Positions 6,888 to 15,104 are shown, counted from the stretch's first letter. The stretch: 17,052 nt of DNA from Rhodobacterales bacterium (GCA_013298675.1 JAAFIJ010000020.1:1-17052), one strand, 5' to 3'. A program made the numbers and translations. Notes: generated by a model not told the origin, from the letters alone.

Positions 6888-8300
6888 TCACTCCGCCAAT
6901 ACCCAAGTGTCTTTGACACCGCCACCTTGGGAAGAATTCACCACAAGACTGCCTTCGGTCAGAGCAACGCGGGTCAACCCGCCGGGGACCAGTTCGATCC
7001 GCTCTCCCACAAGGCAATAGGGCCGCAAGTCAACGTGACGCGGTGCAATCCCTTGATCGACAAACGTCGGCGTCGTTGACAGCGCCAAAGTCGGCTGCGC
7101 GATATAGTTGCCCGGATTGGCCAAGATCAGCGCGCGGAACTGTTCAATCTGCAATTTCGTCGATTTTGGCCCCACCAGCATGCCATACCCGCCCGATCCA
7201 TGCACCTCTTTGACAACCAATTCTCCAAGGTTGGAAAGAACATAGCCCAGATCATCCGCCCCTGCACATTTCCATGTGGGTACGTTGTTCAGGATCGGCT
7301 CTTCGCCAAGATAAAAGCGTATCATTTCAGGCACATAGGTATAGACCGCCTTGTCATCGGCAACCCCCGCCCCCGGAGCAGAGCAGATCGAAACCCCGCC
7401 CGAGCGATACACATCCATCAGCCCCGGAATGCCCAACATGGAATCGGCGCGGAAGCACAGCGGGTCGATATAGGCGTCGTCGATACGACGGTAAATCACA
7501 TCAACCCGCTTGGGTCCTTCAGTTGTACGCATGTACACATACTCACCATCAACGAACAAATCCTGCCCCTCGACCAGTTCCACCCCCATCAGATCGGCCA
7601 AAAAGCTATGTTCGTAGTAAGCGCTGTTAAATTGGCCCGGCGTCAGGATCACGATGGTCGGGTCGCGGTCGCATTTTGCGGGCGCCACTGACGCCAATGT
7701 GCGACGGAGAATTTCGTGGTAGTTATCCACAGGTTCAATGCGGTTTTCGCGAAACAGATCCGGGAACATCCGCATCATCATCTCGCGGCTTTCCAGCATA
7801 TAGGACACGCCCGACGGGGTGCGGCAATTGTCCTCAAGCACATAAAAATCGGTGGGTCCAGTGCGCACGATATCAATGCCAACGATATGGGAGTAAACCC
7901 CTTTGGGTGGCACAAAGCCCGCAACTGCCCGCTCATAAGCCGCATTTTGATAGACGAGACCCGCCGGAATCCGGCCTGCGCGCACGATTTCGCCGCGCCC
8001 ATACACATCCACCAAAAAGGCGTTCAAGGCACGGGCGCGCTGTTTTATTCCCCGCTCCAATTTGGCCCACTCATTGGCCGTGAACACACGTGGAAACATG
8101 TCAAAAGGGATCAGACGATCAGGATCGCCCCCCTCGCCATACACGGCAAAGGTGATCCCGATGCGGCGAAACAGTGCCTCGGCCTCGGCCTGTTTGGCCA
8201 AGCGCAGATCGGCGGGCATATCGCGCGTCCACCCCTCAAGTCGGGCATAGGGTGAGCGTACGTTTCCGTCTTGGAACATCTCATTGAAATAGGTTGTCAT
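6888..8300 (-). CDS. Circularly permuted ATP-grasp protein (DUF404/DUF407 type)
   Basis: The 470-aa product matches circularly permuted ATP-grasp proteins along its length. Visible motifs, in order: GIDIVRTGPTDFYVLEDNCRTP (about 141-162, with E156, D157 and N158), DVIYRRIDDAYIDP (267-280), VVKEVHGSGGYGML (362-375, with Lys364 and a glycine-rich loop as nucleotide-binding candidates), RHVDLRPYCLVG (421-432), and a C-terminal LTEGSLVVNSSQGGGVKDTWVL. ATP-grasp enzymes join a carboxylate to an amine or thiol through an acylphosphate. This subfamily has been predicted to make peptide or amide bonds, but its substrate is unknown. It is first in the four-gene cassette; GAGGGG upstream in GAGTGAGGGGTTTGTGA serves the ATG at 8300. 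The promoter must lie in 8301-8477, but no convincing -35/-10 pair stands out. Confidence 0.94.
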   Translation of the reverse strand: MTTYFNEMFQDGNVRSPYARLEGWTRDMPADLRLAKQAEAEALFRRIGITFAVYGEGGDPDRLIPFDMFPRVFTANEWAKLERGIKQRARALNAFLVDVYGRGEIVRAGRIPAGLVYQNAAYERAVAGFVPPKGVYSHIVGIDIVRTGPTDFYVLEDNCRTPSGVSYMLESREMMMRMFPDLFRENRIEPVDNYHEILRRTLASVAPAKCDRDPTIVILTPGQFNSAYYEHSFLADLMGVELVEGQDLFVDGEYVYMRTTEGPKRVDVIYRRIDDAYIDPLCFRADSMLGIPGLMDVYRSGGVSICSAPGAGVADDKAVYTYVPEMIRFYLGEEPILNNVPTWKCAGADDLGYVLSNLGELVVKEVHGSGGYGMLVGPKSTKLQIEQFRALILANPGNYIAQPTLALSTTPTFVDQGIAPRHVDLRPYCLVGERIELVPGGLTRVALTEGSLVVNSSQGGGVKDTWVLAE

Positions 8301-8477
8301 TCACAAACCCCTCACTCTTTCTTGGAGTAAAGAAGCCTGCGCCGCTGAGGTAAAGCTTTTAAACACCGATCAGCGCCATTTTTTCGGCAATTGCTTAGAT
8401 TTTGGGCATGTGCTGGCCAACCCTTGCAGCCCCCCCCTGTTCCCTCGTAAACTGTGGCAAACATTCATGAGGTCGAA
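8301..8477. other. Divergent intergenic region between ATP-grasp cassette and oligoendopeptidase gene
   Basis: This 177-bp gap separates two divergent genes and should hold both promoters. I found no pair of strong promoter hexamers on either strand. A run of eight C residues lies at 8430-8437. An in-frame GTG at 8454 could extend the peptidase by eight residues into this gap. Confidence 0.6.
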
Positions 8478-10304
8478 ATGCCCCTACCCCTTCCCCGCCC
8501 GGTTTTTGACGCGCGCATCGGATCAAACAGTTTTGGTGATTTGCCAGAATGGGACCTGACCGATCTGTACCCAAGTCCGGATGATCCGTCAGTCGAAACG
8601 GATCTGAAGTTTGTTGAATCCTCTGGGGTGGATTTTGAGGCGGCCTATAAGGGCAAACTTGCCACCCTGAGCGCCGCGCAACTGCTGGAATGCATCACGA
8701 CCTATGAGACGATCGATATCTCTGCCGGGCGACTGATGTCCTATGCGGGGCTGCGGTATTACCAAAACACTATGGACAGTGAACGGGCAAAGTTCATGGC
8801 CGACATGCAAGACCGTATCACCAATTCAACCACCCCGCTTGTGTTCTTCAGCCTAGAGTTCAATCGGCTGGAAGACGGGCACCTCAACCGGCTTTTGACG
8901 GAAAATGCGGCCCTTGCCCGCTATAAACCTGTCTTTGACCGGATGCGCGCGATGCGGCCGCACCAGTTGTCGGATGAACTGGAAACCTTCTTGCACGACG
9001 CCTCTGTTGTGGGGGCCAGTGCGTGGAACAAGTTGTTTGACGAAACCATGGCGGGGCTGATGTTCAGTGTCGCGGGTGAGGAAGAAGAGCTGAACCTAGA
9101 GGCGACGCTGAACCTTTTGACCGACGCTGACCGTGCCAAGCGTGAGGCTGCATCGCGCGCGCTGGCCGTGGTCTTTGACCGTCATATCAAGCTGTTTGCG
9201 CGCGTTCACAACACGCTGGCCAAAGAAAAAGAGATTGATGACCGCTGGCGCAAAATGCCCAGCCCGCAGCACGCCCGCCACTTGTCAAACCACGTGGAAC
9301 CAGAGGTGGTTGAGGCATTGCGCAACGCTGTCGTCGCGGCCTATCCAAAACTATCGCACCGCTATTACCGCCTAAAGGCCAAATGGATGGGGCTGGAACG
9401 CCTGCAAACATGGGATCGCAACGCTCCGCTTCCGTCAGAAACCCCGCGTCTGGTCAACTGGGCCGAGGCCACGGAAACCGTGCTGTCCGCTTATGGCGCG
9501 TTTGATCCGCGCATGGCAGAGCTTGCCAAGCCGTTCTTTACCAAGGGCTGGATTGATGCGGGCGTAAAGCCGGGTAAAGCGCCCGGCGCCTTTGCCCACC
9601 CAACTGTCACCACCGTACACCCCTATGTCATGCTGAACTATCTTGGCAAACCGCGCGATGTGATGACGCTGGCACATGAACTGGGCCACGGTGTTCATCA
9701 GGTTCTGGCCGCCGGACAAGGTGAATTGCTGGCCTCTACGCCGTTGACGCTTGCCGAAACCGCGTCGGTCTTTGGCGAAATGCTGACCTTCCGCCGCCTG
9801 CTCGATGGCGCCAAAACCCAATCAGAGCGTAAAACGTTGCTCGCGGGCAAAGTGGAAGACATGATCAACACGGTCGTGCGCCAGATCGCGTTTTATGATT
9901 TCGAATGCAAGTTGCACGCGGCGCGCGCCGAAGGGGAGTTGACCCCCGATGACATCAACGCGCTGTGGATGTCGGTTCAGGCGCAGTCCTTGGGCGATGC
10001 GTTCGATTTTATGGACGGCTATGAAACGTTTTGGGCCTATATCCCTCATTTCGTGCATTCGCCGTTCTACGTTTATGCCTATGCTTTTGGCGATGGGTTG
10101 GTGAACGCCCTCTATGCGGCCTATGCCGATGGACTGCCGGGTTTTGAAGAAAAGTATTTCGACATGCTCAAGGCCGGAGGTTCCATGCACCACAAAGAAC
10201 TTCTGGCACCTTTTGGTCTTGATGCGTCTGACCCGAAATTCTGGGACAAGGGCCTGTCGATGATCGCAGGCTTTATTGATGAGTTGGAGGCGATGGAGGG
10301 TTAA
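8478..10304 (+). CDS. pepF: M3 family zinc oligoendopeptidase (PepF type)
   Basis: The 608-aa product is an M3-family metallopeptidase. The zinc motif HELGH (residues 400-404) and the downstream Glu427 in LAETASVFGE supply the ligands and catalytic Glu401. The N-terminal LPEWDLTDLYPSPDDP and the mid-region YRLKAKWMGLERLQTWDRNAPLP are typical of PepF-like oligoendopeptidases in alphaproteobacteria. The C-terminal HSPFYVYAYAFGDGLVNALY is also conserved. The family degrades oligopeptides of limited size in the cytoplasm; no signal peptide is present. ATG 8478 is preferred: GAGG sits five bases upstream and the conserved region begins soon after. An in-frame GTG at 8454 is possible. The last 32 bp overlap the end of the convergent capsule-type gene. 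Length agrees with the family. Confidence 0.94.
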   Translation: MPLPLPRPVFDARIGSNSFGDLPEWDLTDLYPSPDDPSVETDLKFVESSGVDFEAAYKGKLATLSAAQLLECITTYETIDISAGRLMSYAGLRYYQNTMDSERAKFMADMQDRITNSTTPLVFFSLEFNRLEDGHLNRLLTENAALARYKPVFDRMRAMRPHQLSDELETFLHDASVVGASAWNKLFDETMAGLMFSVAGEEEELNLEATLNLLTDADRAKREAASRALAVVFDRHIKLFARVHNTLAKEKEIDDRWRKMPSPQHARHLSNHVEPEVVEALRNAVVAAYPKLSHRYYRLKAKWMGLERLQTWDRNAPLPSETPRLVNWAEATETVLSAYGAFDPRMAELAKPFFTKGWIDAGVKPGKAPGAFAHPTVTTVHPYVMLNYLGKPRDVMTLAHELGHGVHQVLAAGQGELLASTPLTLAETASVFGEMLTFRRLLDGAKTQSERKTLLAGKVEDMINTVVRQIAFYDFECKLHAARAEGELTPDDINALWMSVQAQSLGDAFDFMDGYETFWAYIPHFVHSPFYVYAYAFGDGLVNALYAAYADGLPGFEEKYFDMLKAGGSMHHKELLAPFGLDASDPKFWDKGLSMIAGFIDELEAMEG

Positions 10305-11262
10305 CCCCCAAAGCCGTCACGTCAAACCCGGCTTGGGAAATGCGGGCCAGGATATCCTGGCCCAGCGTTTCGCTACGCGGATCAATACATTTACGCCGGT
10401 AAAACCACGTCAGAAACGCGGCAAAAGGCCAGTGCGTCGACTCGGCCCGTGCGATGGCATCGCCAAGGTCACCCATCTGCTTTGCTGTTACAGCGCAGTG
10501 GTGAAAATCACAGTGCCCGCACAAAACAACCGGTTTGGAATGCACCATCGCCTCTATCCCAACGGCAGAGTTGATCGTCACAACCACATCGCAAGCCCCT
10601 AGAATATCATGGATATTTCCAGGAATAATGTGCAACCGTGCGTCGGTAAGCGCCAGATTGGCCAGCCAATCCAGAGTGGCGAAATCAACGTCGCGCGGAT
10701 GGGGCTTGATCACGATCGGCCGTGGATCTGGTCGGGCAAGCAGGCCGAAAACCATTTCGCGCATGCTTAAGTAACACGTCTCGCCGACTGCGCGATGCTG
10801 TTCCGTTTGCAAGAAGACCGCAATGCAATGGGCGGGCACTGGTACACAAGTTTCAGGCTGATAATACCGCGAGCGCCGCGCGTCGACCAACCGTTTGACA
10901 AGCCGCGCTTGAAAGCCCTTAGCGGCATCAACCGGGATGCGTTTGGCGTCAAAAACTTGCCCCGCAATCGAAGAAAACGCGCGAATACCCCATGGATCAA
11001 GATAGCGAAACGGCGCGATATAGGCCGAGCCGCAGTTCAACACACGCGGATGGCGCATCCGCCCATGGTCCAGAATGTGAAAACCGCGATCGGCCTCGAT
11101 TTCGCGCGGCACCATGATGCGGTCATGCACCAAAAACCGAACGGGCACCCCCAATGCTTGCAATGCTCCGCCCATTTTGCCGTAAACCTCGGCCAGCGAA
11201 TGCGCATCGCTCAAGACAGAGCCGGGGATATGAAACACCACCGGCTCTGCGGGATCCGCCAT
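10273..11262 (-). CDS. Capsular polysaccharide synthesis family protein (KpsC/KpsS-like)
   Basis: From ATG 11262 the product is 329 aa. It carries hallmarks of the capsule-synthesis glycosyltransferase-like fold: IVIKPHPRDVDF at mid-protein, and further on CDVVVTINSAVGIEAMVHSKPVVLCGHCDFH, the nucleotide-sugar binding half of such enzymes. The best-known relatives transfer Kdo residues to lipid anchors of capsules, but the acceptor and donor here are unknown. No capsule export genes are visible in the window, so it is an orphan in this context. The start codon overlaps the Gfo/Idh stop (TGATG), implying coupled expression. A longer open frame to 11340 lies inside the Gfo/Idh gene and is rejected. 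The TAA at 10273-10275 lies within the 3' end of the convergent peptidase gene, so the last ten codons overlap it in antisense. Confidence 0.85.
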   Translation of the reverse strand: MADPAEPVVFHIPGSVLSDAHSLAEVYGKMGGALQALGVPVRFLVHDRIMVPREIEADRGFHILDHGRMRHPRVLNCGSAYIAPFRYLDPWGIRAFSSIAGQVFDAKRIPVDAAKGFQARLVKRLVDARRSRYYQPETCVPVPAHCIAVFLQTEQHRAVGETCYLSMREMVFGLLARPDPRPIVIKPHPRDVDFATLDWLANLALTDARLHIIPGNIHDILGACDVVVTINSAVGIEAMVHSKPVVLCGHCDFHHCAVTAKQMGDLGDAIARAESTHWPFAAFLTWFYRRKCIDPRSETLGQDILARISQAGFDVTALGVNPPSPPTHQ

Positions 11263-12254
11263 CAGAGGCTGATTTCGACAGCCGCGGCAAAGACCTTGTC
11301 GATCATCACCTGCGTGCCACGCACAAACTCCAACGGGCAAGGATAGGCCACACCTTCGGTGATCGAGCGGCCAAACGCCTCTACTTGCAGTACATAGTGG
11401 TTGGCTGTCGGGAACCTTTCGACCAAAACTGAGTTCTTGTTGCGGTGCAATTCGACCTCTGCCAGATCATTGACATTGGCATTGAACGCCCCGCCTTCCA
11501 GCCGGATCATGCCCTTGTCGCCCTGAAACGTCACAACCTGCCGGTTATAAAGCCGCATCGACGTCATCGAACCATAGGTAAAGCGCCCCGATGGTCCCTG
11601 CATGATGCCTGCAACTTGGGCAAAAACATCAACGCCGTTTTCGCGCATAATGCGTGCGGTGATGTCCACAGGCTCTGCCCCGGTCACAAAACGGGCCGAA
11701 CCAAAAGTATAAACACCGATATCGCGCAAACCACCGCCCGCCGTTTCGGGGCGGTTGCGAATGTTGCCGGGGGCATCCATCAACGCAAATGAAAACGACG
11801 CATCCACGTGGCGAAGTTGGCCAATTTCGCCCGCCTCTAGCCACTCTTTGGCGCGCTGCCATTGAGGGTGGTGCACAATCATATAGGCCTCAGCCGCCAA
11901 AAGACCCGACGCATCGCGCGCGGCGATGATTTGATCGATTTCTTCGGCCTTCAATGCAATCGGCTTTTCGGTCAGCACATGCTTGCCCGCTTGCAACGCC
12001 TTGAGCGTCCATTCGACATGCAGATGGTTCGGCAGCGGGATATAGACCGCATCAATACCGGGGTCCGCCAACAGCGCATCATAACTGTCATGAACCTTAA
12101 GATTGGGACAAAACATTTTGAATCCAATCGCTTTTTCCGGGCTTGAGGTGGCAATCGCCGCGAACTCTGCCCCTTTGGCCGCGTGAATGGCAGGTGCCAT
12201 ATGTTCCAGCGCAAAATTCGCAGCACCAAGAATGCCCCAACGGACCGTTTTCAT
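11262..12254 (-). CDS. Gfo/Idh/MocA family NAD(P)-dependent oxidoreductase
   Basis: The 330-aa product begins MKTVRWGILGAANFALEHMAPA, a Rossmann nucleotide-binding start with GILGAANFA. Then come YIPLPNHLH (71-79), the LTEKPIAL motif with catalytic Lys97, and the family's central ETAGGGLRDIGVYTFGSARF (170-189), where Asp178 and Tyr182 line the active site. The family oxidises or reduces sugars, cyclitols or related compounds with NAD(P); the substrate cannot be assigned. ATG 12254 is chosen because GGGGGG lies just upstream and the Rossmann strand begins there; the open frame extends nine residues further without support. The stop overlaps the start of the capsule-type gene, so the two probably act together, perhaps on a surface sugar; this is inference. 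pssA lies 68 bp upstream on the same strand. Confidence 0.92.
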   Translation of the reverse strand: MKTVRWGILGAANFALEHMAPAIHAAKGAEFAAIATSSPEKAIGFKMFCPNLKVHDSYDALLADPGIDAVYIPLPNHLHVEWTLKALQAGKHVLTEKPIALKAEEIDQIIAARDASGLLAAEAYMIVHHPQWQRAKEWLEAGEIGQLRHVDASFSFALMDAPGNIRNRPETAGGGLRDIGVYTFGSARFVTGAEPVDITARIMRENGVDVFAQVAGIMQGPSGRFTYGSMTSMRLYNRQVVTFQGDKGMIRLEGGAFNANVNDLAEVELHRNKNSVLVERFPTANHYVLQVEAFGRSITEGVAYPCPLEFVRGTQVMIDKVFAAAVEISL

Positions 12255-12322
12255 CAGATTTCCCCCCAAAATGTTGGCCAAAGGTTAGGGCCGACAACCC
12301 CCTTTCGCAAGCCAAACTTGGA

Positions 12323-13090
12323 TCAGATGTCCAGTTTTGGGCGGCGCCAATAGCGGTAAAGGCTGAACAACACCACGCCCAGATAGGCGATATCGATCAC
12401 AGCAAGCGTCGCCCAAGGATAGGTCATCAAAGCGGCCACCAGAACCACGAACGCCAAAACGATATAGCGCGCGTGATCGGCATAAATCGTAGCCTTTTTG
12501 AACGAAGGCGTGCGGAACCGCCCGACCATCATCGCGCCCACTGCGATCATCCACAAAGCAACGACCGCATTTGGAACAATCTGCGCAGACCCAAAAGTCG
12601 AGCTGACAATCAACGGCAACAGGACCAGCATCGCCCCCGCAGGCGAGGGCACGCCCTGAAATGTGTTGCCATCGGAGTCCGGCGCGCGGTTGCCGATGTT
12701 AAACCGTGCCAGACGCAGCAAGCAGGCCACAACATAGATCAACGCGGCAATCCAGCCTTCGCTGCGCATGTCATTCAGCGCCCAAAGATAGACAACCAGC
12801 CCCGGTGCGACGCCAAAGTTCACCAGATCGCACAGGCTGTCCAGTTCCGCCCCGATCTCGCTTTCGCTTTTCAACAACCGTGCAAGACGGCCATCCAACC
12901 CATCAAGAATAGCCGCAATGACAATCATCGCCACAGCAAAGCCAAAGCGCCCTTCGGCGGCAAACCGAATGGCAGTCAACCCGGCGCACAGCGCACCCAC
13001 GGTCAACAAATTGGGTAAGAGTTGCACAAGTGGAAGCTTTAAGCGCGAGCGTTTGCCGGGTTGCGGGTTTGCGGGCTGCTGATCGGTCAT
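12323..13090 (-). CDS. pssA: CDP-diacylglycerol--serine O-phosphatidyltransferase
   Basis: The 255-aa integral membrane protein carries the full CDP-alcohol phosphatidyltransferase signature: Asp63, Gly64, Asp66, Gly67, Ala70, Arg71, Gly80, Asp84 and Asp88 in DGLDGRLARLL followed by IGAELDSLCD. Several hydrophobic segments follow, including FAVAMIVIAAIL, VVYLWAL, AMLVLLPLIV and ARYIVLAFVVLVAAL. It joins serine to CDP-diacylglycerol to give phosphatidylserine in the inner membrane. The assignment to serine rather than glycerol phosphate or choline rests on the adjacent psd gene and on the bacterial PssA-like layout with a soluble N-terminus rich in Pro, Gln and basic residues. Only 3 bp separate it from psd, so the two are cotranscribed. 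Confidence 0.95.
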   Translation of the reverse strand: MTDQQPANPQPGKRSRLKLPLVQLLPNLLTVGALCAGLTAIRFAAEGRFGFAVAMIVIAAILDGLDGRLARLLKSESEIGAELDSLCDLVNFGVAPGLVVYLWALNDMRSEGWIAALIYVVACLLRLARFNIGNRAPDSDGNTFQGVPSPAGAMLVLLPLIVSSTFGSAQIVPNAVVALWMIAVGAMMVGRFRTPSFKKATIYADHARYIVLAFVVLVAALMTYPWATLAVIDIAYLGVVLFSLYRYWRRPKLDI

Positions 13091-13093
13091 AGC

Positions 13094-13786
13094 TTAATCT
13101 CGACCCGCAAGGCGGCGTGGTTGAAGGTTGGCCAAATCTGCAAGCACTGTCTCGCCCCCAACCATGGTTTGCCCCAGCGACACCAAAGGCTCTACTCCTT
13201 CGGGCAAATAGACGTCCAAACGAGAGCCAAAGCGGATCAATCCAAAACGCTCTCCTGTCCGCAAATACTGGCCCTCTTTTGCAAACGGAACTATCCGGCG
13301 CGCGACGAGGCCCGCGATTTGAACCACGACCAGATGGCGACCATCGGCCATTTCCAACAAAAGCGAGTTGCGCTCATTATCGACCGACGCTTTATCCAGC
13401 GAGGCGTTAAAGAATTTTCCAGGACGGTAGGCCATTTTCAACAACCGACCCGCGATTGGGGTGCGGTTCACATGGCAATTGAACACCGACATGAAAACCG
13501 ACACGCGCAGCAGCGGCGTGGTCCCCGCGCCCAACTCTGCGGGTGGCACAGCGCGTTCGATCAAAGAGATCACCCCATCAGCGGGCGAGACGATCAGACC
13601 TTCGGCTTGCGGGACAAATCTTTTGGGATCGCGAAAGAAATAATAACACCAGACCGTCAGGCCGACACCGATCCAACCCAAGGGTTCCCAGACCATGAAC
13701 AAAACTAGGGTGATGGCCGCAAAAATGCCGACAAACCGGTAACCTTCTTTGTGCATCGGTTTAAGAAAGGTTTCTAGCATTGTCAT
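13094..13786 (-). CDS. psd: Phosphatidylserine decarboxylase proenzyme
   Basis: The 230-aa product is a short-type phosphatidylserine decarboxylase. The N-terminal region is hydrophobic (YRFVGIFAAITLVLFMVWEP). Conserved catalytic motifs are VSPADGVI (Asp70), FNCHVNRTP (His105) and, near the C-terminus, FGSRLDVYLP, where self-cleavage between Gly187 and Ser188 would leave a pyruvoyl group on the small subunit. It converts phosphatidylserine to phosphatidylethanolamine in the inner membrane. Start ATG 13786 is preceded by GGAG at a spacing of seven; a second in-frame ATG two codons later is possible. The TAA is 3 bp from the pssA start. A hairpin at 13873-13903 lies upstream and separates it from rpoH, so psd-pssA probably has its own promoter. 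Confidence 0.95.
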   Translation of the reverse strand: MTMLETFLKPMHKEGYRFVGIFAAITLVLFMVWEPLGWIGVGLTVWCYYFFRDPKRFVPQAEGLIVSPADGVISLIERAVPPAELGAGTTPLLRVSVFMSVFNCHVNRTPIAGRLLKMAYRPGKFFNASLDKASVDNERNSLLLEMADGRHLVVVQIAGLVARRIVPFAKEGQYLRTGERFGLIRFGSRLDVYLPEGVEPLVSLGQTMVGGETVLADLANLQPRRLAGRD

Positions 13787-13872
13787 ATGGGGTCTCCGAG
13801 TTAATGAACTCTTGCCCTAGCCTGTTGCGCGCCGTTGCGCAATCCAAGCGTTATTATGGCCCATGAGAATCA

Positions 13873-13903
13873 AACAGCGGTCTGCAATGTACAGACCGCT
13901 GTT
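13873..13903 (-). terminator. Hairpin after rpoH, likely terminator
   Basis: A perfect 12-bp inverted repeat (arms 13873-13884 and 13892-13903, seven-base loop) lies 8 bp after the rpoH stop on the same strand. In the transcript the stem is followed by UGAUUCU, with UUU where it meets the stem end, so the U-tract is weak. It probably ends the rpoH message or stabilises its 3' end. Confidence 0.72.
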
Positions 13904-13911
13904 GAGGCCAA

Positions 13912-14808
13912 TCAGGCGGGAATGGTCATGCCTTTGCCGCGCGCCAGATCGCGCATCCGGTCTTGCAGCTTTTCGAAGGCGCGGACCTCAATCTGGCGAA
14001 TACGTTCACGGCTGACACTGTAACTTTCGGACAACTCTTCCAGTGTGACTGGCGTTTCGGCCAAGCGGCGCTTGATCAGAACGTCTTTTTCACGGTCATT
14101 CAGAACTGACATGGCTTGGGTCAGCATTTCGTGACGGGTGTCGAACTCATCCTTTTCCGCGTAATCATTTGCCTGATCGCTGTCTTCGTCTTCTAGCCAA
14201 TCCTGCCACTGGGTTGAACTGTCGCCGTCAGACCCGACCATCACGTTCAGTGACGCATCAGAGCCCGCCAAGCGACGGTTCATATCAATCACTTCAGATT
14301 CCGACACATTCAAATCAGTCGCAATCCGCGTCACGTTTTCGGGGCGCAAATCGCCCTCTTCCAACGCGCCAACCTTGGCCTTGGCTTTACGAAGGTTGAA
14401 AAACAACTTTTTCTGCGCCGAAGTCGTGCCGAGTTTCACGAGGCTCCACGACCGCAGGATGTATTCCTGAATGCTCGCCCGGATCCACCACATGGCATAG
14501 GTCGCAAGACGAAAGCCCTTTTCAGGGTCAAACCGCTTGACCGCCTGCATCAGGCCCACATTTGCCTCGGAAATCACTTCGGCCTGCGGCAGACCGTAAC
14601 CACGGTAGCCCATAGCGATTTTTGCTGCCAAACGGAGGTGCGAGGTGACCATCGAATGAGCGGCTTTGGGGTCTTGGTGATCGACCCAGCGCTTGGCCAG
14701 CATGTATTCTTCTTCGGGCTCCAGCATCGGAAATTTGCGGATTTCCTGCATGTACCGGTTCATCCCCTGTTCAGGGCTTGGTGCGGGTAGATTGGCGTAG
14801 GTGCTCAT
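13912..14808 (-). CDS. rpoH: RNA polymerase sigma-32 factor RpoH
   Basis: The 298-aa product is a heat-shock class sigma factor. Region 2 is clear (EANVGLMQAVKRFDPEKGFR, then LATYAMWWIRASIQEYILRS, about 81-120) and contacts the -10 element and core polymerase. The diagnostic RpoH box QKKLFFNLR follows at 132-140. Region 4 near the C-terminus (VTLEELSESYSVSRERIRQIEVRAFEKL) holds the helix-turn-helix for -35 recognition. Between them is an acidic stretch (QDWLEDEDSDQANDYAEKDE). It directs transcription of chaperone and protease genes under protein-folding stress; alphaproteobacteria often have two paralogues, which this window cannot separate. ATG 14808 has AGGGGG at a good distance. Downstream is a strong hairpin; upstream is a long gene-free region that may hold several promoters. 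Confidence 0.96.
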   Translation of the reverse strand: MSTYANLPAPSPEQGMNRYMQEIRKFPMLEPEEEYMLAKRWVDHQDPKAAHSMVTSHLRLAAKIAMGYRGYGLPQAEVISEANVGLMQAVKRFDPEKGFRLATYAMWWIRASIQEYILRSWSLVKLGTTSAQKKLFFNLRKAKAKVGALEEGDLRPENVTRIATDLNVSESEVIDMNRRLAGSDASLNVMVGSDGDSSTQWQDWLEDEDSDQANDYAEKDEFDTRHEMLTQAMSVLNDREKDVLIKRRLAETPVTLEELSESYSVSRERIRQIEVRAFEKLQDRMRDLARGKGMTIPA

Positions 14809-14828
14809 GGTTGCCCCCTGTATGGTGT

Positions 14829-14849
14829 GCAGCCCGTTTTCGGCACTGC
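14829..14849 (-). promoter_or_regulatory. Possible hairpin in rpoH 5' leader
   Basis: On the rpoH strand, GCAGUGCCGAAAACGGGCUGC can fold into an eight-pair stem with one G-U pair, a single bulged G and an AAAA loop. It ends 20 bases before the start codon and does not itself cover the AGGGGG ribosome site (14814-14819). Any thermosensor role is speculation. Confidence 0.35.
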
Positions 14850-15079
14850 ATCGTTTAAGTTATGTATCGCGAGCACCGACGACAAGATGCTCCTCATATA
14901 CAATTTAACGAACGACAGATGTGTTTGGTTCCGTCGGAAAGAAAGCTTTGCAACAACGCGTTCACGTGAATGTGTGATGATCTTAACCCAATCTTGCGAC
15001 AATCACACGGGGGCACGTTAACGCCAAAAGAGCAATTCGACTGGAGTTTCCTGCCCAATCTGGGACCGATTTCTCACAC

Positions 15080-15104
15080 TCTGTTGGATCATTCTGTTGG
15101 ATCA
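15080..15104. repeat. Two tandem copies of a 12-bp word
   Basis: TCTGTTGGATCA occurs at 15080-15091 and again at 15093-15104, a period of 13 bp. This is a small local duplication in the gene-free region with no evident function. Confidence 0.8.

Noticed and set aside
6884..6925. Extended N-terminus for the alpha-E protein
   Set aside because: It would lie almost wholly inside the ATP-grasp gene and add residues absent from the family. The ATG at 6883 has a good ribosome site.
8430..8437. Run of eight C residues upstream of the oligoendopeptidase gene, considered as a phase-variable tract
   Set aside because: Short, outside any coding frame, and not clearly placed between promoter elements. 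Single runs of this length are expected by chance or drift.
12143..13018. Plus-strand open frame of 291 codons
   Set aside because: Antisense to pssA and the start of the Gfo/Idh gene. Its composition (Gln, His, Arg, Pro rich) is typical of shadow frames in GC-rich DNA.
13825..13842. TTGCGC direct repeat and TTGCGCAA palindrome upstream of psd
   Set aside because: Too short and of too common a composition to call an operator without comparative data.
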